A stretch of 64,000 bases of DNA from Brucella pseudogrignonensis (GTDB lineage Bacteria; Pseudomonadota; Alphaproteobacteria; Rhizobiales; Rhizobiaceae), in contig NZ_JAVLAT010000001.1 of NCBI RefSeq assembly GCF_032190615.1, positions 874,501-938,500 of the forward strand. Reading direction: 5' to 3'. Below the pieces are notes generated by a model that saw only the letters and a list, made by a program, of their open reading frames with translations, did no database searches and was not told the origin of the DNA. Of this stretch, positions 45,819-53,992 are shown piece after piece. Position 1 is the stretch's first letter; each line of letters starts with the position of its first letter. The position numbers and the translations under genes were made by a program.

Positions 45819-45859
45819 TAGAGCGCCGATCTGATTTAATCAGATTGCAACACGCTCTA
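45819..45859. repeat. Nested inverted repeat, probable dispersed element
   Basis: Outer arms TAGAGCG / CGCTCTA enclose a perfect inner palindrome ATCTGATT-T-AATCAGAT. This nested palindrome resembles a short intergenic repeat that I recall from Brucella/Ochrobactrum genomes. It lies between the MFS gene and a YdcH gene that converge on it, so it could also help termination. Confidence 0.5.
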
Positions 45860-45926
45860 GTTTAAGCGGAAACGGAAAACGAAACTATATCAACAATTTA
45901 AGAGTGTTGAGCTTCGGACTAGGGGA

Positions 45927-46109
45927 TCAGTGACGCGTCACCTGAGTTTTCAGTTTTTCAATCTGCTCTTTAAGAGCCAGCTTCTTGCGCTTGAGAGACG
46001 TAACATGCAGGTCATCAATTGCCGGTGACGCTAAAGCTTCGGAGATTTCCTCTTCCAAAGCGCCGTGCTTCTGTTCAAGCGTGGCAAGATGGGACTCAAT
46101 AGCCATCAT
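45927..46109 (-). CDS. YdcH family protein (DUF465, 60 aa)
   Basis: Small coiled-coil protein of unknown function. From ATG 46109, with AAGGAG 5 nt upstream, the product begins MMAIESHLATLEQKHGALEEEI and ends with the family signature LKRKKLALKEQIEKLK. A second ATG immediately follows. It is transcribed away from a paralogue at 46443. Confidence 0.85.
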   Translation of the reverse strand: MMAIESHLATLEQKHGALEEEISEALASPAIDDLHVTSLKRKKLALKEQIEKLKTQVTRH

Positions 46110-46198
46110 CAATTCTCCTTCGATTGATTTAACCAAAAGAACAGAGCCACGTCGCGTTTTGCCAACAAATGGCTCCATCCGCTCTCACCTGCGCAAAC

Positions 46199-46228
46199 GC
46201 CCGGTAGTACACCTCCTGCTATCCGGGC
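46199..46228. repeat. Hairpin with CCUCCU loop between two YdcH genes
   Basis: GCCCGG-TAG / CTA-T-CCGGGC, a 9-bp stem with one bulged base and an 11-nt loop. On the plus strand the loop reads TACACCTCCTG, an anti-Shine-Dalgarno-like sequence. May belong to a leader RNA or a small RNA; nothing else supports transcription. Confidence 0.35.
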
Positions 46229-46442
46229 CAATTACGCAGTCCCGGCTGCCATTCAACAGTTTCGTTAGCAACCGTTATTCATGACAGAACAATGACACTG
46301 TGGCATGAGTTTGATGCAAAGTCGAATTTGTTTTGGTAGGATTTTCCAATCACGAAAAATGTGATAAAGGCTTCGCCTGAAACGGGTCTGCACCAGTCTG
46401 GAGCGGCCCGTGATATTATTTTTAAGAAATGGGGCAAACCGC

Positions 46443-46646
46443 ATGTCCGATCAGGATCAGGCCGAAATCAGATTGGCCGTCGCACGTCTGAAACAGGAAC
46501 ACGCGGATTTTGATGCAGCCATCGATGCTATGATGCAGGTCGGCTGCGATCAGCTGCGCATACAGCGCATGAAAAAGAAAAAACTCGCAATCAAAGACAA
46601 GCTTCAGGAACTGGAAGATCAGGTTATCCCTGACATCATCGCCTGA
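46443..46646 (+). CDS. YdcH family protein (DUF465, 67 aa)
   Basis: Paralogue of the gene at 45927. The product is MSDQDQAEIRLAVARLKQEH followed by DFDAAIDAMMQVGCDQLRIQRMKKKKLAIKDKLQEL. The KKKKLAIKDKL block is the DUF465 signature. An open frame extends 11 codons upstream, but the family match starts near this ATG. A terminator follows, then purE. Confidence 0.85.
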   Translation: MSDQDQAEIRLAVARLKQEHADFDAAIDAMMQVGCDQLRIQRMKKKKLAIKDKLQELEDQVIPDIIA

Positions 46647-46669
46647 GCATCACATAAAAGACGTTTCAT

Positions 46670-46696
46670 AGCCGGGGTTCGCCCGGCTTTGTTTTT
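46670..46696 (+). terminator. Intrinsic terminator before purE
   Basis: AGCCGGG / CCCGGCT, 7-bp stem with loop GTTCG, followed by TTGTTTTT. It ends the YdcH transcript 24 bases after its stop. Confidence 0.75.
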
Positions 46697-46728
46697 CATT
46701 CCATGATCTCAAGAAGCAGGACGGATCA

Positions 46729-47223
46729 ATGAGCAGAAGTGCAGATGTCGCAATCATTATGGGAAGCCAATCCGATTGGGAAACAATGCGCCATGCCGCT
46801 GATACGCTTGACGCATTGGGCATATCTTTCGATGCCCGCATTGTTTCGGCACACCGTACTCCTGATCGCCTCGTTTCTTTTGCCAAAGGCGCAAAAGCCG
46901 AAGGCTTCAAGGTCGTGATTGCTGGCGCTGGCGGCGCTGCCCACCTCCCCGGCATGGCCGCAGCAATGACCCCGCTCCCAGTCTTTGGCGTTCCGGTGCA
47001 GTCGAAGGCACTTTCTGGTCAGGATTCGCTTCTGTCTATCGTGCAGATGCCAGCCGGCATCCCGGTCGGCACACTCGCCATCGGTCGCGCTGGCGCAGTC
47101 AACGCAGCGCTCTTATCGGCAGCAGTCCTTGCGCTTTATGACGACGCTCTTGCAGCCCGTCTTGACGAATGGCGCACCGCCCAGACCGAAAGCGTTGCAG
47201 AACGCCCATCCAATGAGGTCTGA
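46729..47223 (+). CDS. purE: N5-carboxyaminoimidazole ribonucleotide mutase PurE
   Basis: Purine biosynthesis enzyme that isomerises N5-CAIR to CAIR. The 164-aa product has [11 protein letters not shown], the SAHRTPDRL loop with the conserved His, [11 protein letters not shown] and the closing [12 protein letters not shown]. It is one base from purK, and the pair forms the usual operon. Confidence 0.96.
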   Translation: MSRSADVAIIMGSQSDWETMRHAADTLDALGISFDARIVSAHRTPDRLVSFAKGAKAEGFKVVIAGAGGAAHLPGMAAAMTPLPVFGVPVQSKALSGQDSLLSIVQMPAGIPVGTLAIGRAGAVNAALLSAAVLALYDDALAARLDEWRTAQTESVAERPSNEV

Positions 47224-47224
47224 T

Positions 47225-48313
47225 ATGACACATTCAGCATTGAAGGCCGGTTCTACAATCGGAATCATCGGCGGGGGCCAGCTTGGCCGTATGCTCGCTA
47301 TGGCGGCTGCACGCCTTGGTTATGAAACCATCATTCTGGAGCCGCAAGCCGATTGCCCGGCTGCTCAGGTGGCAAATCGCCAGATTATTGCTGCCTATGA
47401 TGACCCGGCAGCGCTGGCACAGCTTGCTGCAGCGTCTGATGTCATCACCTATGAGTTTGAGAACGTGCCGGTATCAGCCGCCGATAAGCTTGCAGAATCG
47501 GCGCTCGTATTTCCGCCACCAGCAGCGCTTGAGATTTCGCAGGATCGCTTTACCGAAAAGCAATTCCTCAATGAAAGCGGTATCGAAACCGCACCGTGGC
47601 GTCTCGTTGACGATGAAGAATCGCTCATAGCAGCGCTCGGAGCACTAGGCGAACGCGGTATTCTGAAAACTCGGCGCCTCGGCTATGATGGCAAGGGACA
47701 AGTCCGCCTCACATCGCTCGACGAAAGCGAAGCGAAAAACGCACTTCACGCGATCAAGCACGCACCAGCAATCCTTGAAGGCTTTGTTGCTTTTGAGCGC
47801 GAAGTCTCTGTGATTGCAGCGCGCGACCGTAGCGGCAATGTTGCGATCTTCGATATTTCAGAAAACGTCCATAACGACGGCATTCTATCGACCTCGACGG
47901 TTCCCGCAGCAATCTCGGCTGAGACAGCTGACACCGCCAGCAAGGCCGCTGAGAAGCTTCTCCATGCACTTGATTATGTCGGTGTGCTTGGTCTTGAGTT
48001 TTTCGTTCTTGCTGACGGAACGCTGCTTGCCAATGAATTTGCACCGCGCGTGCATAATTCCGGTCACTGGACGGAAGCTGCCTGCGCGATCTCGCAGTTT
48101 GAACAGCATATCCGTGCCGTTGCAGGGCTGCCGCTTGGCGACACGGTGCGCCATTCCGATTGCGTGATGGAAAACCTCATCGGCGACGATATTGAGCAGG
48201 TTACGGCGATTCTCGCAGAATCGAATGCTGTGCTGCATCTCTATGGTAAAAAAGAAGCCCGCCCGGGCCGCAAAATGGGTCATGTGACCCGCATCCACCC
48301 TCGCGCGCGTTAA
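47225..48313 (+). CDS. purK: N5-carboxyaminoimidazole ribonucleotide synthase PurK
   Basis: ATP-grasp enzyme that carboxylates AIR with bicarbonate, supplying PurE. The 362-aa product from ATG 47225 has GIIGGGQLGRMLAMAA, then the ATP-grasp body with KTRRLGYDGKGQ and FVAFEREVSVI, and the metal-site NEFAPRVHNSGHWT. GAGGT precedes the ATG and overlaps the end of purE, indicating coupled translation. A 10-bp hairpin without T-run (48320-48344) follows. Confidence 0.95.
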   Translation: MTHSALKAGSTIGIIGGGQLGRMLAMAAARLGYETIILEPQADCPAAQVANRQIIAAYDDPAALAQLAAASDVITYEFENVPVSAADKLAESALVFPPPAALEISQDRFTEKQFLNESGIETAPWRLVDDEESLIAALGALGERGILKTRRLGYDGKGQVRLTSLDESEAKNALHAIKHAPAILEGFVAFEREVSVIAARDRSGNVAIFDISENVHNDGILSTSTVPAAISAETADTASKAAEKLLHALDYVGVLGLEFFVLADGTLLANEFAPRVHNSGHWTEAACAISQFEQHIRAVAGLPLGDTVRHSDCVMENLIGDDIEQVTAILAESNAVLHLYGKKEARPGRKMGHVTRIHPRAR

Positions 48314-48319
48314 GCATTG

Positions 48320-48344
48320 CGCAGGAATCGATCAGATTCCTGCG
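48320..48344 (+). terminator. Hairpin after purK
   Basis: CGCAGGAATC / GATTCCTGCG, a perfect 10-bp stem with a 5-nt loop, 6 bases after the purK stop. No T-run follows, so termination strength is uncertain. Confidence 0.5.
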
Positions 48345-48403
48345 TTAGCAGGCCCTGCGGCAAGATTTTCGGGACCAGTCTTCGTGAATCTGCGGCGCAG
48401 GAG

Positions 48404-48512
48404 TTGACATTCGGCTGAAATATTGTGTATTTCGGCCAACCCTTCGGGCAGGAATACTGCCTGTAACCAATTGGCGCCTTGGGCGCCTGTTTTTATGCCG
48501 CCCCGCGACACG
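48404..48512 (+). promoter_or_regulatory. Structured leader and promoter region of rpmJ
   Basis: A perfect TTGACA (48404-48409) precedes several hairpins: GGCTGAAATA/TATTTCGGCC (48413-48437), GGCAG/CTGCC (48447-48461), GGCGCC/GGCGCC (48473-48487) followed by TGTTTTT, and CGACA/TGTCG. The third has terminator form 54 bases before the rpmJ start, so it may act as an attenuator or end a short leader RNA. Confidence 0.45.
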
Positions 48513-48548
48513 TGCTGTCGATGGGCCCAACCAAGACCGGTGATTGAC

Positions 48549-48674
48549 ATGAAGATCAAGAATTCGCTCAAGGCGCTCAAGGGCCGTCATCGTGACTGCC
48601 AGCTCGTTCGTCGTAAGGGCCGCGTTTACATCATCAATAAGACTGCTCCGCGCTTCAAGGCACGTCAGGGCTAA
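48549..48674 (+). CDS. rpmJ: 50S ribosomal protein L36 (zinc-free form)
   Basis: The 41-aa product [20 protein letters not shown] is followed by [20 protein letters not shown]. Only one cysteine is present, so this is the C-minus (YkgO-like) form without the zinc ribbon. It lies apart from the main ribosomal operons, behind a structured leader. Confidence 0.95.
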   Translation: MKIKNSLKALKGRHRDCQLVRRKGRVYIINKTAPRFKARQG

Positions 48675-48723
48675 TCTTATTTCTGATTTTGCATTTGACG
48701 TTTCGCTACGTATAATAAACATT

Positions 48724-49401
48724 ATGCGTATGCGGAACGTTTTTGCTTATCCAATACACTTCACGCTCCTATCAGCCTTTAGCGCAGCTCTGCTGATCAC
48801 CAGCCCTGCGCTCGCCGATACGAAGCCTAAGCTGACCGCCCCTATCCTGCCTGTGCAGACGGGTGCCGACAGCGAACAAAAGCCCACTCCCAAACCTCAA
48901 GAACAAGCAGACCAGACGCCTGAAGAGCGGCTCGATAAGCTTTTTGCTGATCTCAAGCGCACCTCCGATGCGACCAAGGCTCGTCGCCTGACGATCCAGA
49001 TCAATCAGATCTGGCAGCAATCTGGCAGCGCCACGGTGGACCTTCTAGTGCAATGGGCCAATTCAGCGATGCTTGAAAAGCGCTATACGTCAGCGCTCGA
49101 TTTTCTCAATGAAGCCATCGCGATCAATCCCGATTATGCGGAAGCATGGAATCGTCGTGCGACGGTCTATTACCTGCGCAATGACTATACGCATGCCATG
49201 TTTGACATCAATCGCACGCTGGAGCTTGAGCCGCGCCATTACGGCGCACTAACTGGCATGGCGGATATTCTGCGCGCTCGTGGCCTCAAGGAGCAAGCTC
49301 TGAAGGCCTACGAGAAAGCGCTCGAAGTTAATCCGATGATGCGTGATGCGCAGAAGAATCTGCTCGATCTCACGGAAGAGCTGAGCGACACCCGCACCTG
49401 A
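48724..49401 (+). CDS. Secreted TPR protein
   Basis: Periplasmic tetratricopeptide protein. The 225-aa product from ATG 48724 has a Sec signal peptide (FTLLSAFSAALLITSPALAD). A Pro/Lys/Gln-rich linker (about 35-65) comes next. Three to four TPRs span about 100-215, including AEAWNRRATVYYLRNDYTHAMFDINRTLELEP and LKEQALKAYEKALEVNPMM. The second ATG at 48730 is an alternative. A role as an assembly or scaffold factor is inferred only. Confidence 0.8.
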   Translation: MRMRNVFAYPIHFTLLSAFSAALLITSPALADTKPKLTAPILPVQTGADSEQKPTPKPQEQADQTPEERLDKLFADLKRTSDATKARRLTIQINQIWQQSGSATVDLLVQWANSAMLEKRYTSALDFLNEAIAINPDYAEAWNRRATVYYLRNDYTHAMFDINRTLELEPRHYGALTGMADILRARGLKEQALKAYEKALEVNPMMRDAQKNLLDLTEELSDTRT

Positions 49402-49422
49402 TTCTCTGACAGAGATACAAAC

Positions 49423-49452
49423 AAAAACGCGCCCCGAAAGGAGCGCGTTTTT
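49423..49452. terminator. Intrinsic terminator between the TPR gene and pyk
   Basis: AAAAACGCGC / GCGCGTTTTT, a perfect 10-bp stem with a 10-nt loop, between convergent genes and with T-runs on both strands. Confidence 0.85.
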
Positions 49453-49491
49453 TCTTGTACATCAGGCCCACCCAAAACTGGATGCTCAGAA

Positions 49492-50931
49492 TTAGTCAGT
49501 TGAAGACTGACCATCCGCCCCAATATAGGCGATGCGAAGAAGGTTGGTTGCGCCCGGTGTTCCGAATGGCACACCAGCCGTAACGATCAGACGATCGCCA
49601 GCTTTGCCGAACTCTTCCTTGAATGCGACCTGACAGGCGTGATCGACCATGTCTTCCAGATCATGCGCGTCTTCTGTGACAACGCAATGCAGACCCCAGA
49701 CAACCGACAGGCGGCGTGCAGTTTCAACAACCGGCGACAGCGCGATGATTGGTGTACGAGGACGTTCACGCGCCGCACGAAGACCAGTTGCACCCGAAGC
49801 CGTGTAGGTGACGATTGCTGAAAGGTTCAGCGTTTCAGCGATCTGACGTGCAGCCAAAGCAATCGCATCGGAACCGGTTGGTTCAGGGATTGCGCGCTGC
49901 GCATCCAGAATGCCCGGATAGGTCGGCTCGCGCTCAACCTTTTCCGCAATGCGGTTCATCGTGGCAACTGCTTCAACCGGATATTGACCGGAAGCCGATT
50001 CTGCCGAAAGCATGACCGCGTCTGCGCCTTCAAAAACAGCCGTTGCGACGTCCGATACTTCAGCGCGGGTTGGAACAGGTGCGGTGATCATTGATTCAAG
50101 CATCTGTGTCGCAACCACAACTGGCTTACCAGCGCGGCGTGCCTTGCGGATCATCTGCTTCTGAATGCCCGGAACGCTTTCCAGTGGCATTTCAACGCCA
50201 AGATCACCACGGGCAACCATGATCGCGTCGGACAGTTCGATGATCTCATCCAAACGGGTGACAGCCTGCGGCTTTTCGATCTTGGACATCAGGCCGACCT
50301 TGCCGCCTGAAATCTTGCGTGCTTCGATCAGATCTTCCGGGCGCTGAATGAACGACAGGGCAACCCAGTCGATATCTTCCTTCAGAACCGCGTCGAAATC
50401 CTTGTAATCTTTTTCCGTCAGAGCGCCGACACCCAGCGTGGTATCTGGCAGGCTAACACCCTTACGATCGGAAATGCTGGTTCCAGCAACAACCTTACAA
50501 ACAATCGACTTGCCATCGCTTGATTCTGCAATCAGCTCCAGCTTGCCGTCATCGATCAGAAGACGATGGCCAGCTTCCACAGCTTCCAGAATTTCCGGGT
50601 GCGGAAGATAAACACGGGTTTCATCGCCCGGTTCCTGATTGTTGTCGAGGGTAAAGGTCTGACCAACGGTCAATGTGACCTTGGTATTTTTGAACTTGCC
50701 AACGCGGAGCTTTGGACCCTGAAGATCGGCCAGAATGCCGATTGGACGACCAAGCTCTTTTTCAACATTGCGGATGCGCTTCACAAGCGCACGCATCATA
50801 TCATGATCAGCATGACTCATATTGATACGGAAGACGTCTGCGCCTGCTTCAAAAAGCTGACGGATAACGGATTCCTCGCCAGACGCCGGGCCGAGTGTGG
50901 CGAGAATCTTGACCTTGCGGTTGCGCTTCAT
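49492..50931 (-). CDS. pyk: Pyruvate kinase
   Basis: Last step of glycolysis, making ATP and pyruvate. The 479-aa product has KILATLGPASGEESV, the substrate loop RINMSHADHDMM, DLQGPKLRVG, the active-site signature MSKIEKPQAVTRLDEIIELSDAIMVARGDLGVE and VATQMLESMI. The C-terminal domain ends DGQSSTD. Its ATG overlaps the preceding DUF1036 stop by 4 bases (ATGA), pointing to coupled translation. Confidence 0.97.
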   Translation of the reverse strand: MKRNRKVKILATLGPASGEESVIRQLFEAGADVFRINMSHADHDMMRALVKRIRNVEKELGRPIGILADLQGPKLRVGKFKNTKVTLTVGQTFTLDNNQEPGDETRVYLPHPEILEAVEAGHRLLIDDGKLELIAESSDGKSIVCKVVAGTSISDRKGVSLPDTTLGVGALTEKDYKDFDAVLKEDIDWVALSFIQRPEDLIEARKISGGKVGLMSKIEKPQAVTRLDEIIELSDAIMVARGDLGVEMPLESVPGIQKQMIRKARRAGKPVVVATQMLESMITAPVPTRAEVSDVATAVFEGADAVMLSAESASGQYPVEAVATMNRIAEKVEREPTYPGILDAQRAIPEPTGSDAIALAARQIAETLNLSAIVTYTASGATGLRAARERPRTPIIALSPVVETARRLSVVWGLHCVVTEDAHDLEDMVDHACQVAFKEEFGKAGDRLIVTAGVPFGTPGATNLLRIAYIGADGQSSTD

Positions 50932-51389
50932 GGGTTATTCGTTCCTGTAACTGTGGAGTTTTCTAACGGCGTTTCGTCCGTGAGCTGTACCATCCAGCTC
51001 GATTGTTCCCCGGTATCGTATTCCTGAAAGCCATTGCGCTGGAAACCACGGGCAAAACAGTCCTGAACACCTGTGATACGGAATTCTTTTTCCGCCACAC
51101 ACATGTTCACTTTGCCTTCCCAGCGACCGCCGCTCTGAGAATCTTCTGCGAAAAGATAATAATATCGGGAGGTCAACGGCCCCTCGATCAGCGTCTTGCA
51201 GGTGGAGCCATCAATATGCCACCAGCCCTCTGTCACCCAGCCGGCCTTGGCTCGATAGCCAATGGAAACACCAACCAGATTCTGAGTTGAGTTACATACT
51301 CGAAAATCAGCACGCGCTTCCATGGAAGTCACACCCAAAGCACCCACAAGCACAGTGGAAAACAAACCCAAAAACACTGGAAGTCGCAT
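50928..51389 (-). CDS. DUF1036 secreted protein, overlapping pyk
   Basis: DUF1036 family of unknown function. The 153-aa product from ATG 51389 has a signal peptide (LPVFLGLFSTVLVGALGVTSMEARA) and a mature domain with RVCNSTQNLVGVSIGYRAKAGWVTEGWWHIDGSTC and FAEDSQSGGRWEGKVNMCV. Five mature-domain cysteines are visible, some likely disulfide-bonded. The stop overlaps the pyk start (ATGA). An upstream extension of 13 codons adds only charged residues before the signal peptide. Confidence 0.82.
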   Translation of the reverse strand: MRLPVFLGLFSTVLVGALGVTSMEARADFRVCNSTQNLVGVSIGYRAKAGWVTEGWWHIDGSTCKTLIEGPLTSRYYYLFAEDSQSGGRWEGKVNMCVAEKEFRITGVQDCFARGFQRNGFQEYDTGEQSSWMVQLTDETPLENSTVTGTNNP

Positions 51390-51637
51390 TCGCCGAACTC
51401 CTTCAGTCCGCAATCGCTTTTGTCTCACGCAAGGAAATCCTCTTTCGGTCGATCTCTTTTCGGCAGTTTCGCCTTTGATGTCAACGCAATCCCGGAGAGA
51501 ACAAATCAGTTACAGCATTTCCAATCAAACTGCATAGCATTTTCGCGCAATTTAAACGATTAGATTCCTGCCTTGCCTCAATCCCGAAACGCCTTCACCA
51601 TTCTTTTGAGAATGATCGTTGCAATACCGACTTTCTC

Positions 51638-52498
51638 ATGACAGAGCTGAAACTACTTGCGATTTATGACAGAAATCCCACCCAAGAAGCTGCATCCATG
51701 TCATTTGATCCATCGTTCTCACCCGTATATAAGCTCGATGGCGACCTTAGCCTCGGCCTGCTTCTGACTGCCGACCATGCCCGGCGTGATTTGCCTGCCA
51801 AATATGGCAGCCTTGGCTTGGCGCAAAGCGAGTTTGAGCGCCATATCGCTTATGATATCGGCGTCGAAGAACTAACGCGGCAGCTGGCAGCCAAGCTCAA
51901 TGCCCCAGCGGTCATGGGGGGCTTTTCCCGGTTGCTGATTGATCCCAATCGCGGCGAAGACGACCCAACACTCATCATGCAATTATCAGACGGCGCAGTG
52001 ATTTCCGGCAACTATCCAATGACGCCGGAAGAGCGCGAAAACCGGCTCGACCGTTTCTATCGCCCTTATCATGATGCCGTTGCCTCGATGAGTACGCAGG
52101 TTGCAGGCGAAAGCGGGAAAGCACCATTCATCGTCGCGATCCACTCCTTTACACCAAACTGGCGCGGCAAAGACCGCCCGTGGCATATCGGGCTTTTGTG
52201 GGATGCTGACCCGCGTGGTGTTACCCCTTTCCTTTCCATGCTGCGCAATGAGGCTGGACTGGTTGTCAGCGATAACGAACCTTATGATGGCGCACTTAAA
52301 AACGATGCGCTTTATCGCCATGCAACCGCCAGAGGCTTTGCGCATGTTCTCATTGAAGTGCGGCAGGATTTGATTGCTGATAAAGCCGGGGCAACACAAT
52401 GGGCGGAACTGCTGGCGCCAATGCTGGCAAAAATCAACGCGATGCCCGAAATCCATGAAATCCGGCATTTCGGTTCGCGAACTGGCCCGATTGGCTGA
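51638..52498 (+). CDS. N-formylglutamate amidohydrolase family protein
   Basis: Zinc amidohydrolase family that in histidine degradation releases formate from N-formylglutamate. The 286-aa product shows LLTADHARRDLPAKYGSLGL, the family block RLLIDPNRGEDDPTLI, FYRPYHDAV, and IVAIHSFTP, RGFAHVLIEVRQDL. A start 20 codons later (MSFDPSF) is possible. No hut genes are nearby, so the substrate could be another N-acylated amino acid. Confidence 0.85.
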   Translation: MTELKLLAIYDRNPTQEAASMSFDPSFSPVYKLDGDLSLGLLLTADHARRDLPAKYGSLGLAQSEFERHIAYDIGVEELTRQLAAKLNAPAVMGGFSRLLIDPNRGEDDPTLIMQLSDGAVISGNYPMTPEERENRLDRFYRPYHDAVASMSTQVAGESGKAPFIVAIHSFTPNWRGKDRPWHIGLLWDADPRGVTPFLSMLRNEAGLVVSDNEPYDGALKNDALYRHATARGFAHVLIEVRQDLIADKAGATQWAELLAPMLAKINAMPEIHEIRHFGSRTGPIG

Positions 52499-52675
52499 TC
52501 CTTTGCCCGCTATCCACAGCCTGTCGGCGATAAAAAGCGCATTTCCAAGCCCACTGGCTCTTAATTTTGCCTGCGACTCGCAGAAAAACTAAGTCCGACT
52601 TTCGGCAACGGTCCTGTTCCTGTAACGGATGACCTTTGACCCGCATTCATAATCGACTTTGAATTGGAGAAACGC

Positions 52676-52936
52676 GTGAGCGACGACATTACCAGCGAAG
52701 CCCAGACCATTGCTGTTGGCCAGTTGCGTGCTTTCATCGAGCGCATCGAGCGCCTCGAAGAAGAAAAAAAGACCATTGGCGACGATATCAAGGAAGTTTA
52801 TGCGGAATTGAAGGGTTCGGGGTTTGACAGCAAGGTCGTAAGGACCATTATTCGTCTGCGTAAAAAAGAAGACCATGAACGTCAGGAAGAAGAAGCGATG
52901 CTCCAGCTTTACATGGACGCGCTTGGCATGGGTTGA
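52676..52936 (+). CDS. UPF0335 / DUF2312 protein (86 aa)
   Basis: Conserved alphaproteobacterial protein of unknown function, resembling GapR-type (DUF2312) DNA-binding proteins that coat overtwisted DNA. The product starts at GTG 52676 ([20 protein letters not shown]) with GGAG about 7 nt upstream; this matches the 86-aa length I recall for Brucella UPF0335. It is a helical, charged protein with [22 protein letters not shown] and [13 protein letters not shown]. The GapR relation is inferred from the family. Confidence 0.9.
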   Translation: MSDDITSEAQTIAVGQLRAFIERIERLEEEKKTIGDDIKEVYAELKGSGFDSKVVRTIIRLRKKEDHERQEEEAMLQLYMDALGMG

Positions 52937-53020
52937 TTCTTTGGATCCAATTCCTTCTTCCTGAAATCATAACGCTAAGGCTCAGAAATGGGCCGCAGGC
53001 AAAGGAAGAGGATAGGGTCC

Positions 53021-53968
53021 ATGGAGTTTAGAAAACTCGGACGTACTGAACTCGAGGTTTCGTCGCTGTGTTTTGGCGGCAACGTATTTGGCTGGACGGT
53101 CGATGAAGCAACATCATTTTCGCTTCTCGACCGTTTTGTCGATGTGGGACTGAATTTTATTGATACAGCCGATGTTTATTCCGCATGGGCACCGGGCAAT
53201 TTCGGTGGCGAATCCGAAACCATCATCGGAAACTGGCTGAAATCTCGTGGCCTTCGTCACAAAGTTGTGATCGCCACCAAAGTCGGTTCAGAAATGGGAC
53301 CAGACGAAAAGGGATTGTCTCCCGCCTATATTCGCAAAGCTGTCGATGCCTCTCTCAAGCGGCTGCAAACTGACTATATCGATCTTTATCAATCGCATTG
53401 GGATGATCCCGAAACGCCGTTCGAAGATGTATTGGGCACCTATCAGGAACTGATCAAGGCCGGTAAAGTCCGTGCTATCGGCGCATCCAATCTCACAGCA
53501 GAACGCCTGACAGAATCGCTCAGTGTTGCAAAGCAGCACAACCTACCGCGCTACGAAACATTGCAGCCGCTTTATAATCTCTACGATCGTGCAGGGTTTG
53601 AGGATGGGCTTGAAGCGATCTGCCGTGACAACGAACTTGGCGTCATCAACTATTACTCGCTGGCTTCCGGTTTTCTAACCGGCAAATACCGCTCAAAAGA
53701 TGACCTTGGTCAAAGCGCACGTGGTCAAACGGTCGAAAAATATCTGACCGATCGCTGATCGCGAATTATTGCGGCACTCGATCAGGTTGCCCGCGCCAAT
53801 GATGCGACACCCGCGCAGATCGCAATTGCGTGGCTGATTGCCCGGCCAGCTGTCACATCACCGATTGCAAGCGCAACGCGGCTGACTCAGCTCAATGAGC
53901 TGATCGACGCTGCACAGATCAAGCTGGACGATGAAGCAATCGCCCTACTCGACAAGGCAAGCGCTTAA
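53021..53968 (+). pseudogene. Aldo/keto reductase interrupted by in-frame TGA
   Basis: AKR family NADPH-dependent oxidoreductase. The frame from ATG 53021 reads MEFRKLGRTELEVSSLCFGGN with the active-site DTADVYSAWAPGNFGG, the Lys region VVIATKVGS and DLYQSHWDDPETPFED. It stops at a TGA at 53756-53758 (codon 246). The same frame then continues after the TGA for 69 sense codons (SRIIAALDQVARANDATPAQ, and later ASATRLTQLNELIDAA) to TAA 53966, which is the expected AKR C-terminus. One base change (GGA to TGA, where homologues usually have Gly) would explain it. It may be a real inactivating mutation or a sequencing error. Start chosen from an AGGG ribosome site and the family N-terminus. Confidence 0.8.
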
Positions 53969-53992
53969 CCAAAAACGAAACGGAAGGGTAAA

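Noticed and set aside
53756..53758. Selenocysteine codon in the aldo/keto reductase
   Set aside because: The position normally holds a non-catalytic glycine, and no SECIS-like hairpin was noticed directly after it.
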